A stretch of 64,000 nucleotides of DNA from Dermatemys mawii (lineage: Eukaryota; Chordata; Testudines; Dermatemydidae). The stretch lies in assembly GCA_007922305.1 (NCBI GenBank), contig ML677335.1, forward strand, positions 19,804,093-19,868,092, in the 5' to 3' direction. This document shows, piece by piece, positions 45,965 to 58,300 of the stretch (position 1 is the stretch's first letter; each line of letters starts with the position of its first letter). Position numbers and translations under genes: made by a program. The notes under the pieces are model-generated. The model saw only the letters and a list, made by a program, of their open reading frames with translations. It made no database searches and was not told the DNA's origin.

Positions 45965-46980
45965 TGTTCTTCAACAGTTTCAACTAGACACAGCATTCTT
46001 CAGTTCCAGTCTTAAACTATTGTGCACAGTTAAATAATTAATGTATTCCATCTCAGATGAGTCTGCATTTCTGTAAATTAAATTAATCCTTAAAGATCTT
46101 TAGGGTTTCTTCATTAGCTTATGGATGAAATGTGGTATGTACTGTACTACATTTCTATTATACCACATTTCCACTGAAATTAAATTTTTCTCATCTACAT
46201 GGTAAATTAGACAGTAACAAAAAAGCTAATGTTCTTTACTATCTACAATTATAAAATGTAAAATCTTTGCCCTCTAAAAGTACTCTTACTGGTACTGTTG
46301 CTATTTGTAGCAGGTTTTGAATCTGGAGGAGAAAAGACATGACTGATGATTTTGAATTAAAGATCTGTCAGTGACAAATATGCCTTACATGCCTTACTAC
46401 TACTAGTCCAAAAGTCAGTGGTAGACTGTGCTATTCCTTCTTCAATACAATTTACCAGAGATTCAGTTTCCTCCTGCATTATTTTTACAAAGAAACAATT
46501 GTAATTGGACTTGTGACTAGAAGTTATTGAAATAGGGTATTGTTTTGGTTTTAAGTATTATAGGTAAGGGAAATGGCTTGAGGAAAAGCTAAATTCCACT
46601 ACCTCGATGAAAGGGGAGAATCAGGTTAACAGTCAAATCAGACTGTGTACATTTAACATATGTCAGAGGTAGGAGAGCTAGCTTCATTCTAAAAACCACC
46701 AACCACACATACCACTTCTCTCCCAGAAAAATCTCCACCAACCCAAAGCCACACAATGATATTTCAGGGGGCCCATTTTGTTGTGTAATTTCGTCTGGCT
46801 ATCCTACTTTGCTTTTCTGGCATGTGCCTTTTGGCTCGTGGAGTGGAAAAGTGGATGCCTGGTGGCAGATGCAGTGGATGCTGATGGCTTGCTCCAAATC
46901 CCTCCAGAGTTCTCTCTGGAATGTTCCATGGCCCCCACATACCTCATATTTGCCCATTTAAAACTCTTATTAAGTTCCTT
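45965..46980. other. No recognised gene
   Basis: AT-rich. The 160-residue plus-strand frame from 46778 runs into LINE-like sequence and lacks splice support. Confidence 0.35.
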
Positions 46981-46989
46981 TCCCTCACA

Positions 46990-48040
46990 GTATGAATATT
47001 ATAACACCCCAACATTTACCATACATCTTTCTCCAACTGCTATCCCAGCTTCCTTCACCTCTAAACTTAGTGAAAGTGTCACACACAACTGTTTTATTAA
47101 GGTTCTCTCCTCTAACTCTTTTGTTGCACCTTCTGATCTGGTCTCCATGCCACTGAAACTTTTGTCTCCCTGGTCTTTAATGACACTTATATGGTCAAAT
47201 TTCAGAGCCTCTATCTGGATGACAGCTTTGAGTATCATCTATCTAGACCTACACATCTAGGCAGTGTCCATATGTTCCCACTTCTTCCTTCCTCCATTAC
47301 TTCCTTCTAGAGATCTGGCCCTTCCTCTATGTTCCACTACTAAAAGACTTGTCTAGGCCCTTATTATTTCTCATCTTAACAACTGTGGTCTTTTCCTCTC
47401 TGCCCTTTCTGACATGCAACTGGATTCCCAGGTCCAATCAAAAGCTGCTACTAAAATAATCCTTCTGACCATGTTACCCTAAACTGAGAGATGGTTTCCC
47501 CTTCTCCACTGCATCAAATGTACATTTCTGTCTGCTGGCCATTCACAACTTATTTAATACATTTATCATGTGATCCTTCCCCTACTCCATCAGTGGTGCT
47601 GTCTTACATTTGCTCCTACTATAAACACCCTCACACTTCATGCTGCTCCTTTAGCACAGACCACTCTCCTTAAACTAATCTCTAAAGACAATACCCTGTC
47701 TTTCAAATCGCTCTTCAAGATTCACGTCTACAGTGAGGACTACCAGGAAAAGCCAAATGATAACAGATAGTCAGATAGCCTTTAGCAGTGTCCAATACTG
47801 TATTTTTAACTCTAGCTGTGTATAAACTTGGCCTATGAAAATACATAATCTTATTACTATTTCCATTATCCTGCCTCCCAGCTCCTTCAGATTGTAAGAT
47901 CCACTAATTATATCTCATATTAAATATATTGTAAGATTTTTAAGGCAGGGATTGTCTTTTACTGTGTGTTTATAGAATTCCTCAATCATTACTGAAGACT
48001 TTATGCTACCGTAATAAAATAATCATCGTCGTAAATAAAT
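46990..48040 (+). mobile_element. L2/L3-like LINE 3' fragment
   Basis: Plus-strand remnants of the RT C-terminal region in broken frames (LSALSDMQLDSQVQSKAATK, then FKSLFKIHVYSEDYQ), followed by a 3' UTR with CAGATTGTAAGATCC, GGCAGGGATTGTCTTTTACT and TGTGTGTTTATAGAATTCCT, ending in CTACCGTAATAAAATAATCA. This end resembles the L3/L2 3' UTR (GGCAGGGACTGTCTTT, TAATAAATAATAATAA). No ORF is intact. Confidence 0.7.
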
Positions 48041-48044
48041 TAAA

Positions 48045-49215
48045 AGTCAGCTAAGCCAAGAAAAACACAAGAGCAATTCTTATTCTTCACTGCTTCTGAG
48101 AGCAACTAGATAACATGTATGGATATGTAATATCACTACGATTTTCACCAAGGAAGGAATGAAAGGAAAAAATAATTTGCTTACATACTATGTATATCAT
48201 ATAAAACTAAAAATAAGAAAACATTCAGAGCTGAATAACTGTTAGAACAGGAAATATTGAAATAAAAGAAATAGGCATTTTGGAAAGCATCCCATTTCAA
48301 CATAAAATAAAAGTCAGACAAAATGCAGACTATGGTGATCTGCCCATAATAAAAGAAATTGTGCTCTAATTCATAAAGGTGTACAACTTTTTAAGAACAT
48401 ACAGTTTTCAAAATTTAAAAATGAAAGCCTAACTACAAAAATAATAACTAACATGAATGTAACATTATAAGTATTTTATACTGAAAGTAATAGTTCTGTT
48501 AAAGAAAAACATACTGCATCTTCATATGTGCTCTTAATAGTTCTTCATTTTATTTTCACTTGACCAATCCCACACAAATGGACCTCTCTCTCTTCTTTAT
48601 ATTTATTATGTTTAAAATGTTGGTTTAAGAAACAAATGGTATATACATTTTCAATTTGATTACAAATACTGAATCAAATGCATCCCATGCATATCTCCAC
48701 TAAATTAAATGAAGATACACCAGAGATTAATGTGGTCTGTTGTCACATCATTTTACAATTCCTGCACTACTCTTTTTCCTGAGTTCCTCATTTTGGATCA
48801 TTTCCCTGCACTGAAGTTTGGCTGGTTAAGGTGTATGTAAATATAGCTGCAGAGTAAATTTCTTCTTTTCTTTCAAAGTTATCATTTTGGTGCTCTAACT
48901 GGTATACTTCTAAATAAAATGTGCAGAGGAGCATACTAGCAAGCATATTATAATTAAAATGTGTTCTGATCTCAAAGCTAGAAATAAGTGTATATTTAAA
49001 TTATGTTTCTAACTTTCCTTATGTGTTTCTTGACTTTAGTTGTAATCCACAGGCTCTTGAATACATTCTCTGTAATGGATCCCTAGTCGATGCAGTTGTG
49101 ACTGTTAAGCATACGGAGTCATATAGGTCATTCCATTAAATACCAACTCATCTGAGTAAACATTTTTTTCCACATACTATAATATCTTTGTGTAACTTGT
49201 AAAATAAAAACATGC
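48045..49215. other. AT-rich intron-like DNA
   Basis: No feature recognised. If the 49220-49338 exon is real, this is the start of its downstream intron on the minus strand. Confidence 0.35.
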
Positions 49216-49219
49216 TTAC

Positions 49220-49338
49220 CATCATCATTTTGGGCTAAACAATTGGTGAAGACAGTAGCAATAGCAATTCCTACAGCCAACCATCCCCAGAGACAAAACT
49301 GCTGTAACATTTTCTATTGAACTTCATTCAAGGCAGAT
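49220..49338 (-). CDS. Putative first coding exon of a secreted or membrane protein gene
   Basis: Minus strand. A pyrimidine-rich acceptor (CTTTCTTTTTATTTCAG) precedes the exon at 49338. 28 bases of 5' UTR follow, then an ATG at 49310-49308 with A at -3. Thirty codons read MLQQFCLWGWLAVGI, then AIATVFTNCLA and QNDD. One G remains before the donor GTAAGC, so the exon ends in phase 1 at 49220. The first 26 residues look like a classical signal peptide: a hydrophobic stretch from L7 to F21 and a likely cleavage after CLA. The acceptor implies a non-coding exon upstream (higher coordinates). A second ATG at 49327 opens an overlapping frame of 18 codons that could act as a uORF. The next exon is not evident in the window, so the intron is long or continues past position 1. 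I do not recognise the protein; secretion or membrane insertion is inferred from the leader only. No TE homology is seen. Confidence 0.6.
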
Positions 49339-49344
49339 CTGAAA

Positions 49345-51470
49345 TAAAAAGAAAGATTTGACATGTAAATTAATCAGTTAAGGTAAATGCATCTGTCAAT
49401 GTGCAGAGGTTATAATGACATCATGGTTAATCACTTGTGGTATGGGTCCCTCAGCAATATTATTAAATGATCTGTATCTATCAGCAAGCATGTCTAATTT
49501 CCAGAACAGGACAGTTTTGTTTTATTTACGTTATTTCTCATTCTACATCAGTCATGGTATTAGAGAACTGTGTAATGTTTTGTGTTAGTCAAACATATAT
49601 TAAAAGTTAGAGAAATTTATTTTCTATAACATGATAAGAAAATATAATGTTTGCTTTTTCTGCACTTTTATTGAGATAACAATTTTGATTTTGTTGCAAT
49701 AGTTTGCAAAATCAGAAAACTGGTTTGTGTGTCTTATTTGTAAAATATTTGGCCTAAGCAAACAACAAGGTAAAGCAAAAAGTCAAGAGGACTCTGTTAG
49801 CTTTGCAGAAAATCAGTTGTATGCCCCTCCTCCCTTCAACAAGACAAGCTAACAAGTAAAAACCTAACACGACAAAAAACAGACTAGTGAAATGAACAAC
49901 TATTATAAAATAAAACAACCTGGAGGAAGCCAGTGGGAATGGGACAAAAAAAAATAGATATGTTGGGAAACAAACAAACAGAAGTCAGTATCAGCAGAAT
50001 ATTCAAAAAAGTACTAATTGTGGTTAATTTTTGTAATGTATGCATGATAATGTTTTAATTACGGGGTTAGAATGTAATGTATATAAATAAAGACAAATGA
50101 AGTCGCTTTATAAACTGACTCAGCATAAAGTTATAAAAAGAAAATTAAAAAAATAACAATAAGGGACCAGAGAAAATACAGGGAAAAACTAGTCAAGCAT
50201 AGAAGAAACCAGACATTTGAAGAGAGTCACCCTGTCCCCAAGGAAAGCAACTTGATCTTTTACTTTTCTTGACTTATCTATTTTACATGTATATGTAATT
50301 CATATGTAAAAATAACCCTGTCTTAAAATGTATACAACAAAAGCTAAAAAAAAACCTGTTTAAGTCTAGATTGGAGTGGATCTTCTTTCTCACCCAACAA
50401 AGGTATCAAGCAAAGAAATATGTTATTCTCCTTCCTCAGCTTCACCATTAAAGTGCACTGCTTTTCTGAAAAGTGATTATATAAAACACATGTGCCAGTC
50501 CTTAAAGCTGCTGCCCAGCTGCTGGGCTTGGCTGGGAGATGTCTCACAGTTTTTTTAGACCCACTGAGCACACCCAAGCTAATAACAACATGGTCCATTG
50601 CCAGTGCAGCATAACCCAACCCATAGAACAAGGCAACCAGATGGACACAGGTCCACTGAACCAAACAAAGGTTTATAAAGAGTAGCAATTTTAAAGTTAT
50701 ACAATGCTCTATTCTGATTTTTAAAAAAACCTCCCACAATTCCGGGGTGAAAATCACATTATTCTGAACATTTTCATATGAAAATATCAGAACAACAGCA
50801 ATGAAATATCAAATGGAAGCAACAAGAACCATGAAAATGAAAGAGACACATGGATAGTAAAACAAAACTATTGTCTAAAAACATAAATGGTGTCATTTTA
50901 CTCATGTAAAACACTTAGCCCACTGGTTTTGGTTACCACTTTCTGCTAGTATTTTTGTATTATGGTCATATAAACTATATTTTCATTAATTTCTGAGTCA
51001 AACAATTGCCTCTGCCTGCGCTTCCCCCCCACCCGCCATTTAACAGACTTCAGCATCAAAGCAATCTGATCTGCCATCAATAAGAAATTATTAAAGTCAC
51101 TGCTATCATTTTCCTTCAAGAAACTGAACTTTTCCTATCTCTCAATTTGTATAGTTTCATCTTAGGCATTTATTTACATCACAAACAATAGTATCATATC
51201 AGAACATTAAAGCTTTCTTCTAAATAACGCACACTAAGTTACATTTATTGCAACCATGAGAAAGCAGGGTTTCCTTTAAAAGAAATAAATGACAGCTCTG
51301 CTAAGTACTGGAAGAGGCACACACATCTACAAGACTTGGTTTGATTCTTGTTTTCCTGTTTTATAGCAGTGACACTGCACACCGTATTTTTGATAGTGAC
51401 ATTATTACGATATGATCCTTTCAGTCTAGATAGCTGGTTGGGAAGGGCCTGTTTGGGGCAATGAGCCATT
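49345..51470. other. AT-rich intron-like DNA
   Basis: No recognised gene. The 137-residue minus-strand frame at 50344-50757 includes hydrophobic stretches but has no splice sites at its edges or recognised domain, and is not called. Otherwise AT-rich unassigned sequence. Confidence 0.35.
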
Positions 51471-51474
51471 AGGA

Positions 51475-52180
51475 GAAACTTTTCTCCTACCTAGTGAGCC
51501 TTCCTCAAAACACTCCAGACAGCCTGTGAGTAATGGCTGCTATGACTCTACAAGGACATGTGACCAGGCCATATTATTCTAGATTCCATCTTGGGATGTC
51601 AGTATTTTTCCACAAACTTCTCTGGGAACAAAGTTTTGAAACAAAGGGTTGCTGCCATATGCTAAAACTATATAAGGCAGGGAGTGACATCATCTGTTGT
51701 TCTTCACTCCCCACACAAAGAGACTCCTGAAAACACCTGGGGGTGGGGGGAGAAATAACCTGAACTGAGGGAAATGCTGGTCCTAGGCTAAAGAGATCTA
51801 AAATCAGTGAGTTTGGAGTGAAGTGCATGGGATTTGCCCAGAGAAGCTGTTACATATTTCTCTCTGCTCCACATTGAGACGTGGAGGGACAAACTACGAG
51901 CTTACGCTGTAGTTCCCTGTGCAGCAAAGGCTGGTATAATTTTGGATTTATGCTTCAGAGGGGGTGCATGCCTGGGGAGGTTTAGCCTTTCTACTGTTGG
52001 TTGATGCAGTGGCTATTAAGAGACTCTGCATGTAACTGCAGTTGAGCGTGCCCCTACCTGTGGGTCTGCTGGTGGAAGTATAAGACCATCTTCAGCTTGA
52101 TGGGAGGATATTAATTCCAAGAAACCAGAGAAGCCCTTCTGAGTGCTAAGGACACAAGACAGTGAGCAAACCTTCACTGA
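51475..52180 (+). mobile_element. LTR or leader-like segment of a retroelement
   Basis: TATATAAGGCAGGGAGTGAC (51669) has a TATA-box form. It is followed by CTTCACTCCCCACACAAAGA, AAACACCTGGGG, AACTGAGGGAAATGCTGG, CTAGGCTAAAGAG and later GTGCCCCTACCTGTGGGTCT with GAAGTATAAGACC. This order is one I recall from turtle LTR retroelements (TATA, R region, leader). No termini or target duplication located. Confidence 0.45.
51669..51677 (+). promoter_or_regulatory. TATA-box-like motif in LTR-like segment
   Basis: TATATAAGG within a moderately GC-rich context and followed about 30 bases later by a pyrimidine-rich CTTCACTCCCC that could mark an initiation region. Functional status unknown. Confidence 0.3.
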
Positions 52181-52189
52181 AGGAAGATG

Positions 52190-54885
52190 AATAATGCTCT
52201 TAATAGCAGCAGTTTCAATCCTTTTCTTTGGAGCTTTCTTTTATTGATTTATAAACAAACTGTTAAAAAAACCACACTCGAACCAGTGTCCCCCAACTTC
52301 CAGAGACTGTTCCAGCTTCCTAGCTTTCATCTCTGTAGGTGGCTTCCACAGCCATCTCCCTCATCCCCAATACATTATGTGACAGGGCCTGGCTCAACTT
52401 CTCATTTGCTGTCAGAGCCCTGCCTCAGACCTCCACTGATAAGGTTGTACAGAGGAGACAGCAGATCTAATTGGAAATTTGTGCAGAAATTTATTATTGA
52501 ATGAACCAACAATAATTTCCTCTCCAAAGGAATGACTGGATTTGTTGAAGCCCCCACTGTAGCACTTTAGAGAACAGAAGAGGATGGGGAGCGTTTTGGA
52601 GATTGTGGAGGTATGAACAGGTCCCCACATTTATGGCAAGCGTATGTTTAAATCCTTAATCTGCTTGCTATTTTTTCAGGGTAGGCCAAAATTAGCCTTT
52701 CACAGAGTGATGAAGAGGAAGCTCCTAAACCAAACAGAGGTTTCTCCAATGTAGGATAGGAACATGTGACTCCATAGCAAAAAAAGCAACAGAAAAACTC
52801 AAAACTACACAAAATTTCCCAGTGTTACAATGTTATTTCTCCTTCAGTAATTCAGATGGGCTTGTTCTTGTTACCTTCTAACCTTTATTCAAGTGCTATT
52901 TTCTGATTACTTTCAGTTAAATTGCTAGTTTACCAGCTTCAGCTAATATGAAGTTAAAGTTATTTGTGGTATAAAACACAACTTTTAAAGTAGTAAATAA
53001 ATGTATGATGATGATTTCTTTTTAACTGGTTAATATTAAAGAAATTGTGTCACTATAGAAAGCATAACCACTTCACAGTATGATTTACTGATATCAAATT
53101 AATTTGATATAATCACCAGCATCCGTAATTGGCTTTTGAGGATATGTGAGAATCTCAGAATAAATTTATTCAAAGATCTTGTCAATGAGTGAGCAAGGAT
53201 TCCTAAATGCATTATATGCTTTACAGTTTTCCCAGTCTTCAAGAACACTAAGAAAATAAAGGTTTTAATACTACTAAAATTACTTTTGATATTACTAGTA
53301 GTCAAATGCTTCCAAGTTTTTATAATTCAGAAATGCTAGGCAGACTATCTATGATTACAGATCTTCAGCAAACAGAATGAGTTCATTTTAAAATATTGAA
53401 TTAGATTATTCATAAATCAGCAAGGGAACATGCATACAAAGAAGAAAAGTGCACCTATTTATAATGGTCCAGAAGAGGAACTGGCCTATACACTTCCCCA
53501 ATGATTTTTATACTAAAAGATGACCAGTTCTCCAACAAAAATGCTTAATTTTAGAAAGATAGTTATTGAGTCTCAACTGACATCCAATGTGGTGCGACTA
53601 CTCCAGAGAGGTTTTAGGACTCAGATATTTTGGCAGATTTATTTTTGATTCAGATGAAATGTCAAGTAAATCATCAGGATGTAAATGGAGTTGTTCTAAC
53701 AGTAAGTGTCTCTAGCTGAAACTGTAAATAGAACAGAATAAAAAATCAAGCCTTTCATTCAGTAATCCTGTGAGCCACTGTAACAGAAACTGGAATCGGA
53801 AATTTAGTAAACACAAGCATCTTTACCAAATAGGGAGTAAACAGAATCTTCAGATGGCAAAAGAGGTCACAAACAGTGCAAATAAGTTTGAAGACCTCAA
53901 GTGAGACAGTTGAGGATTGATTACTCCTGTGAGTAAGAGATGCAGGCTCAAGCTCTAAATTTGGAATGAATTAAAAAAAATGAGAATAAAAAAAAACCTA
54001 AATATGATTACTGGAGTACAAAAAGATAGTATTTGTACATGATATGGAACCTGAACGTTTTACAGAAAGACACAATGAAGAGGGAGTTCAAAGAGTAATG
54101 TACAAGATGGGAATTATACAGCTGAAAGCACAGATTTTAACTAGGAGTAATAGGATGAAATGAAGAGAGGAAAAATGCAGGCTCAGTAACAGGAAATTTC
54201 TGATGATCAGTATTCCTAGGAGTGTGATATACAAGACTGTGTAATATTTAGAGGGGAAATTAAAGTGGCATGTAACGGGCCCAAAGGGAATGATGGAAGG
54301 CCCATCATTTAAGACATTGAAAAATAGACAGGAACAAAAAATAAATTATAAACTGCGAACAAACATGACCCCGTCCCATTTCTATTTTCTAGTATAGCTA
54401 CCATTGAACTAAACACCAAGTATAAATATAGCAGACATTTTTATCTGAAGCATCTGGCAAAATTTAGGACAATAATAAAATACAGCAAGAAACTGCAAAT
54501 AATAGAAAATAAAATGATGCCATCTAAGGAACTTCAATACAATTTTAGTTTTATATCCTACAGTATTATGTAGTATTTGAAATACTGAATTCGCTTACAG
54601 CTGAAGGGCTAAAACTGGAGTCAGACAAATGAGTAGTAATTTTGCTATTTGTTCCAGTGAAACTACAATTTGGTCAAAAAGAAAAATAAGTTTAATAATA
54701 AAGTCAGTGGTAGCACTGTTCTCTGTATAACAATAGGACTCAAACTATGGAAATGATCACAGTGGTCCCCTCTGAACTTAGACTCTATGAAATACTTTCA
54801 AGTCAATTATATATTGTATAATGTACTATGGCTACCTATCGTAGTTAATGCATGCAATTAATGGAAAACAAATTAACTGGATTTT
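52190..54885. other. No recognised gene
   Basis: Mixed then AT-rich sequence with no supported exon or repeat. A moderately GC-rich patch at 52280-52620 is unassigned. Confidence 0.4.
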
Positions 54886-54924
54886 AAAGAGTCACAATTA
54901 ATAACAGTTTTAATCACTCAGTTA

Positions 54925-55662
54925 AAGGATAATGGAATACCAATTTAAATTCCTTATAAATATTTTCAGATGTTTCTCTATAGTTTCAAATATTTTTGGA
55001 TGTTTTTCTACTTTTTCAAATATATTGATTTCAATTATAACACAGAATACAAAGTGCACAGTGCTCACTTTATATTATTATTTGTCAGTACAAGTATTTG
55101 GCACTGTAAAAAAAACCAAACAAATAGTATCTTTCAATTCACCTCAAAAAAGTCCACTCAGTCCTACTTTTTGTTCAGCCCATCACTCAGACACGTTACA
55201 TTTTGAGGAGATAATGCTGTCTGCTTTTTATTTATGTCAGCTGAAAGTGAAAACAGGCATTCACATGACACTCTTGTAACCAGCGTTACAAGTTATTAAT
55301 GTACCAGGTATACTAAACATTCATCTAGTCCTTCATGCTTCAACTTGTAGGCTCTGAAGTTTTATATTGTTTTGCTTTTGAGTACAGTTATGTAAAAAAG
55401 TAATTCTACATTTGTAAGTTGTACTTTTACAATAGAGTTTGCACTACAGTGCTTCTATGAGGTGAATTGAAAAATATTTCTTTTATCTTTTTTTAGAGTG
55501 CAAACATTTGTAATAAAATATAAAATGAGCACTGTACATTTTGTTATAATAAATTTTAAATTGGTATTCTATTATTAACTGTGTGATTAAAATTGTAACT
55601 AATTGCAACTATTTTTTAATCTTGTGATTAATTGCAATTTTTTAAAACTGTTTGGCAGCCCT
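54925..55662. mobile_element. Inverted (foldback) hAT derivative
   Basis: The same family as 31265-31801. The left arm (54950-55150) is a 3' UTR in antisense: TTGGATGTTTTTCTAC, TTTCAATTATAACACAGAAT, AGTGCTCACTTTATA, CTTTCAATTCACCTCA. The centre (55165-55345) carries the transposase C-terminal coding segment on the minus strand (TGTCAGCTGAAAGTGA, CCTTCATGCTTCAAC). The right arm (55345-55662) is the 3' UTR in sense orientation (ACTTGTAGGCTCTGAAG, TGAGGTGAATTG, AAATGAGCACTGTACATT) ending with ACTGTTTGGCAGCCCTAC. Thus two 3' ends face outward. Confidence 0.75.
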
Positions 55663-55664
55663 AC

Positions 55665-56715
55665 AATGTATCAATCCTACTGAATGTTGAAACTGGGCTG
55701 ATTATTTAGATACTGCCAATCTTAAGATCTCACCGTGTTTATCTAGTTCCAAACATCTTAAATATAGTCCATCTATAGATATAGACCACAGACCGCCAGT
55801 TGAAAAATCACTGAACTAAAACCAGAAATCTTGTCCTGGCCCCCAGTAACTATTTAATCTACAGCTAGGGCCTAGACTGAACAATAGCACCGAATTTCAA
55901 CAATCCAAAATATTTGGAGAAATATAGATATGGATTTATATCCAATTTAAATCCATTGCACCAGTTAAAACGGTGTGAATTTTGCCACTGACTTCATGGG
56001 AGGCGAATTTATCAGTGTATGGCTTCGGTCCATCTCTAATATTAATATTAACTATACACCTAAAATGCCTTATTTTATAAATACATCCATATAAACACAT
56101 CCTGAAATGTATTTCTACCCTGTAGCAGCAAATACTTTATCAAAGATTATGAAAATGCTTCAAAGTAGTCATTAGAATGTGTAAATGAAATATGCATGCT
56201 TTAAAATAGGTAAATATGGATTTATTCAATAGCCTACTATGTAAATATTTTAAATAGAAAATATTTGTTTGCATGAGAGAATATAATAGCTCCTTTGGAA
56301 CTGCCATGATTGAATAAATAATACAGGTTTTTACAACCGTCTAAATACCCATTTTCATATAGAGCATTTATTTATGCAACCAAGGAGAACATCTTCAAGG
56401 ATCATAATTTATGTACTTTAATTAGTTCTTTTTTCTCTGTGTGTTTATCAGAGTTTCAATAAAAATTGAAAATGAACACTAAATCTACTTTAAAATAATA
56501 TTTAATGGATATATTCTGTCATAGGATACCATATCGAAGTTTTTACTATGCAAAACTCATATTCTTTTAATGTTGAAGAATTTTTTTTTATTAAAATCTG
56601 TTGAAACATTAGACACCTGAATCAAAGCACCTCCATTCCTGACATTGGAATGACAATATTTCAGATAATTCCAGTGCTTTATGTAAATATTTGGCACATT
56701 CAACAGCAAAAGCTT
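55665..56715. other. No recognised gene
   Basis: AT-rich unassigned DNA. Confidence 0.4.
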
Positions 56716-56721
56716 AATAAA

Positions 56722-56872
56722 ACCTATAGCTCCCCTTGGCCAGGAATGGCAAACAGCGGCCAGTGGGAGCTGTGAGCGGCCAAACCTATGGCCACTCTGG
56801 TAAACAAAACATCTTGCGGCCAGCCAGGGGCTTACCCTGGCTAAGCCATGGAACAAGTTTGGAAACCCCTGC
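56722..56872. mobile_element. hAT-type MITE fragment
   Basis: TAGCTCCCCTTGGCCAGGAA, AAACAGCGGCCAGTGGGAGC, GGGGCTTACCCTGGCTAAGC and the end AGTTTGGAAACCCCTG, which is a CAGGGGTTTCCAAACT hAT terminus in antisense. The left terminus is lost. Compact, GC-richer than its surroundings. Confidence 0.7.
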
Positions 56873-56942
56873 CACAGAGGCAGCTCCAAAGCAGAGGAGA
56901 GGAGGGGAGGTAGTACCCAAGAAACACATATCTTGAAGAACT

Positions 56943-57720
56943 TCAGTTACTGCACAAGGTGTACAACCTCTCATTCTTTGACTGGTGTCCCTTTGGGTGC
57001 TCCACTTTAGGTGACTCCCCAGCAGCATCCCTGTAAGAAGGTGGGAGTTCAGGGAGTCCATGACTGAAGAAAGAACTGCACTGATTACTGCAGATTACTG
57101 AATTTGCACTGTGAACCAAGCTATAGCAGGCAGCAAACGTATTCACTGAGGACCAAGTTGCAGCCTTGCAGATTTCAGCAACTGAAACATCCATGAGTAG
57201 GGCTACAGATACAGACTGATCTAAGAGACTATGCAGTCATTCTTAAGGGAGGTGTAACCTCAGTGAAACCATAACCGGCAATAATACATCCAAAAATATA
57301 TTTAGAAGGCCTTTCAGTGGAAATAGGTGCTCCCTTAGACCTTTCTATAATAGAAACAAAAGGAGCCTAGGGAGTGTTCCTGAATAGCTTAGTTCTCTCC
57401 AAATAAAATCCTAACACCCTCTCAATATCTAGCATACAAGATGACAACTCCGGCGTAGACTGCTGCGGATTAGGAAAAAAAATGAAGAAGGTGAATACTT
57501 TGCATAATGTGAAATTCTGAAGACACCTTAGGTAAAAACTTTGGGAGGGTTCATAAAGATACCTTCTCCTCAGAGAGCAAATGAAAAGGAGGGTCTGATG
57601 TTAGAAGCCCCATATTCCCAATCCTTTGAACAGCAGTGATGACCACCAAAAAGGCCATTTTCAAAGACAAATGTAGCAGCAAGAACATAGCTAGTGGGGC
57701 AAAGGGCTGTTCCATTACCT
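56943..57720 (-). pseudogene. DIRS tyrosine recombinase remnant
   Basis: Minus strand, read downward from about 57670: AFLVVITAVQRIGNMGLL, matching the first catalytic Arg box (xxITSARRVxEL). Around 57450-57330: SCMLDIERVLGFYLERTKLF and FRNTPRL. Then DVSVAEICKAATWSSVNTF and ACYSL at about 57190-57110, the terminal box with ATW and the nucleophile Tyr position. The end at 56943 follows NERLYTLCSN. Such enzymes insert circular cDNA by strand exchange without target duplication. At least one in-frame stop and several frame shifts occur between boxes. The last 84 codons are open. Confidence 0.72.
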
Positions 57721-58194
57721 AGCTAGTACCAAGTCTGAGATCCCAAAGCGGTGTAGTGGCTCTAATCTGCAGAAACAGTCTTTTTAGGAATCTCACTGTG
57801 GTCGTATGAATGCATATGGAAAACTTCTACTGGCACGTGGAAAGATATTATTGCTGCTAAATGAATCTTGATGGAATTCACAGAAAGACTGTTTTTTTTT
57901 CAATTCCAACAGATAATCCAAGACTGAGGAAAGAGATGACTGAACAGCAAAAAGATGGCACCAGTTACACCAAATTTATATTTTCTCTATTTCTGAAGAT
58001 AAGTATGACTTGTAAATTCCTTTCTGATATTTAAAAATGCCTTTTGTACTTCCGATGATGAGACAGTTTCTAGTCCTAGGAACTAATGAGGAATCAATCC
58101 TGAAGTTGCAGATTATTCAGATTGCGGTTAAGTGTCTGACCCTAGATCCTGAGATAACAGTCCAAGTTCGATCAGGAGCTGCACAGAGGGTGAC

Positions 58195-58300
58195 AGATGA
58201 GTTTGATGACATAAGGAAAGCAAACTTGCCTTGGCCAAGTTGGTGCAATCAAAATGATCTAGGCTTGATCCAGTTTGATCTTGACAAGGATGTTTAAATG
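58195..58300 (-). pseudogene. DIRS RNase H/recombinase linker remnant
   Basis: Minus-strand reading from 58295: NILVKIKLDQA, a TAG stop, then IILIAPTWPRQVCFPYVIK. The IAPxWPRQ-W/C-FP word is a recurring landmark in the region between RNase H and the recombinase of DIRS elements. Its position upstream of the recombinase in the reading direction fits. The 86-residue plus-strand frame at 58037-58297 is its antisense. Confidence 0.65.

Noticed and set aside
46778..47260. 160-residue plus-strand ORF with hydrophobic N-terminus
   Set aside because: Its second half lies in an L2/L3-like LINE fragment in an out-of-register frame; no conserved motif or splice support.
50344..50757. 137-residue minus-strand ORF with hydrophobic stretches
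   Set aside because: No recognised domain, no splice sites at its edges, and composition resembles translated non-coding DNA.
58037..58297. 86-residue plus-strand ORF starting with ATG
   Set aside because: Antisense of the DIRS linker region, whose minus-strand reading has the recognisable IAPTWPRQ motif.
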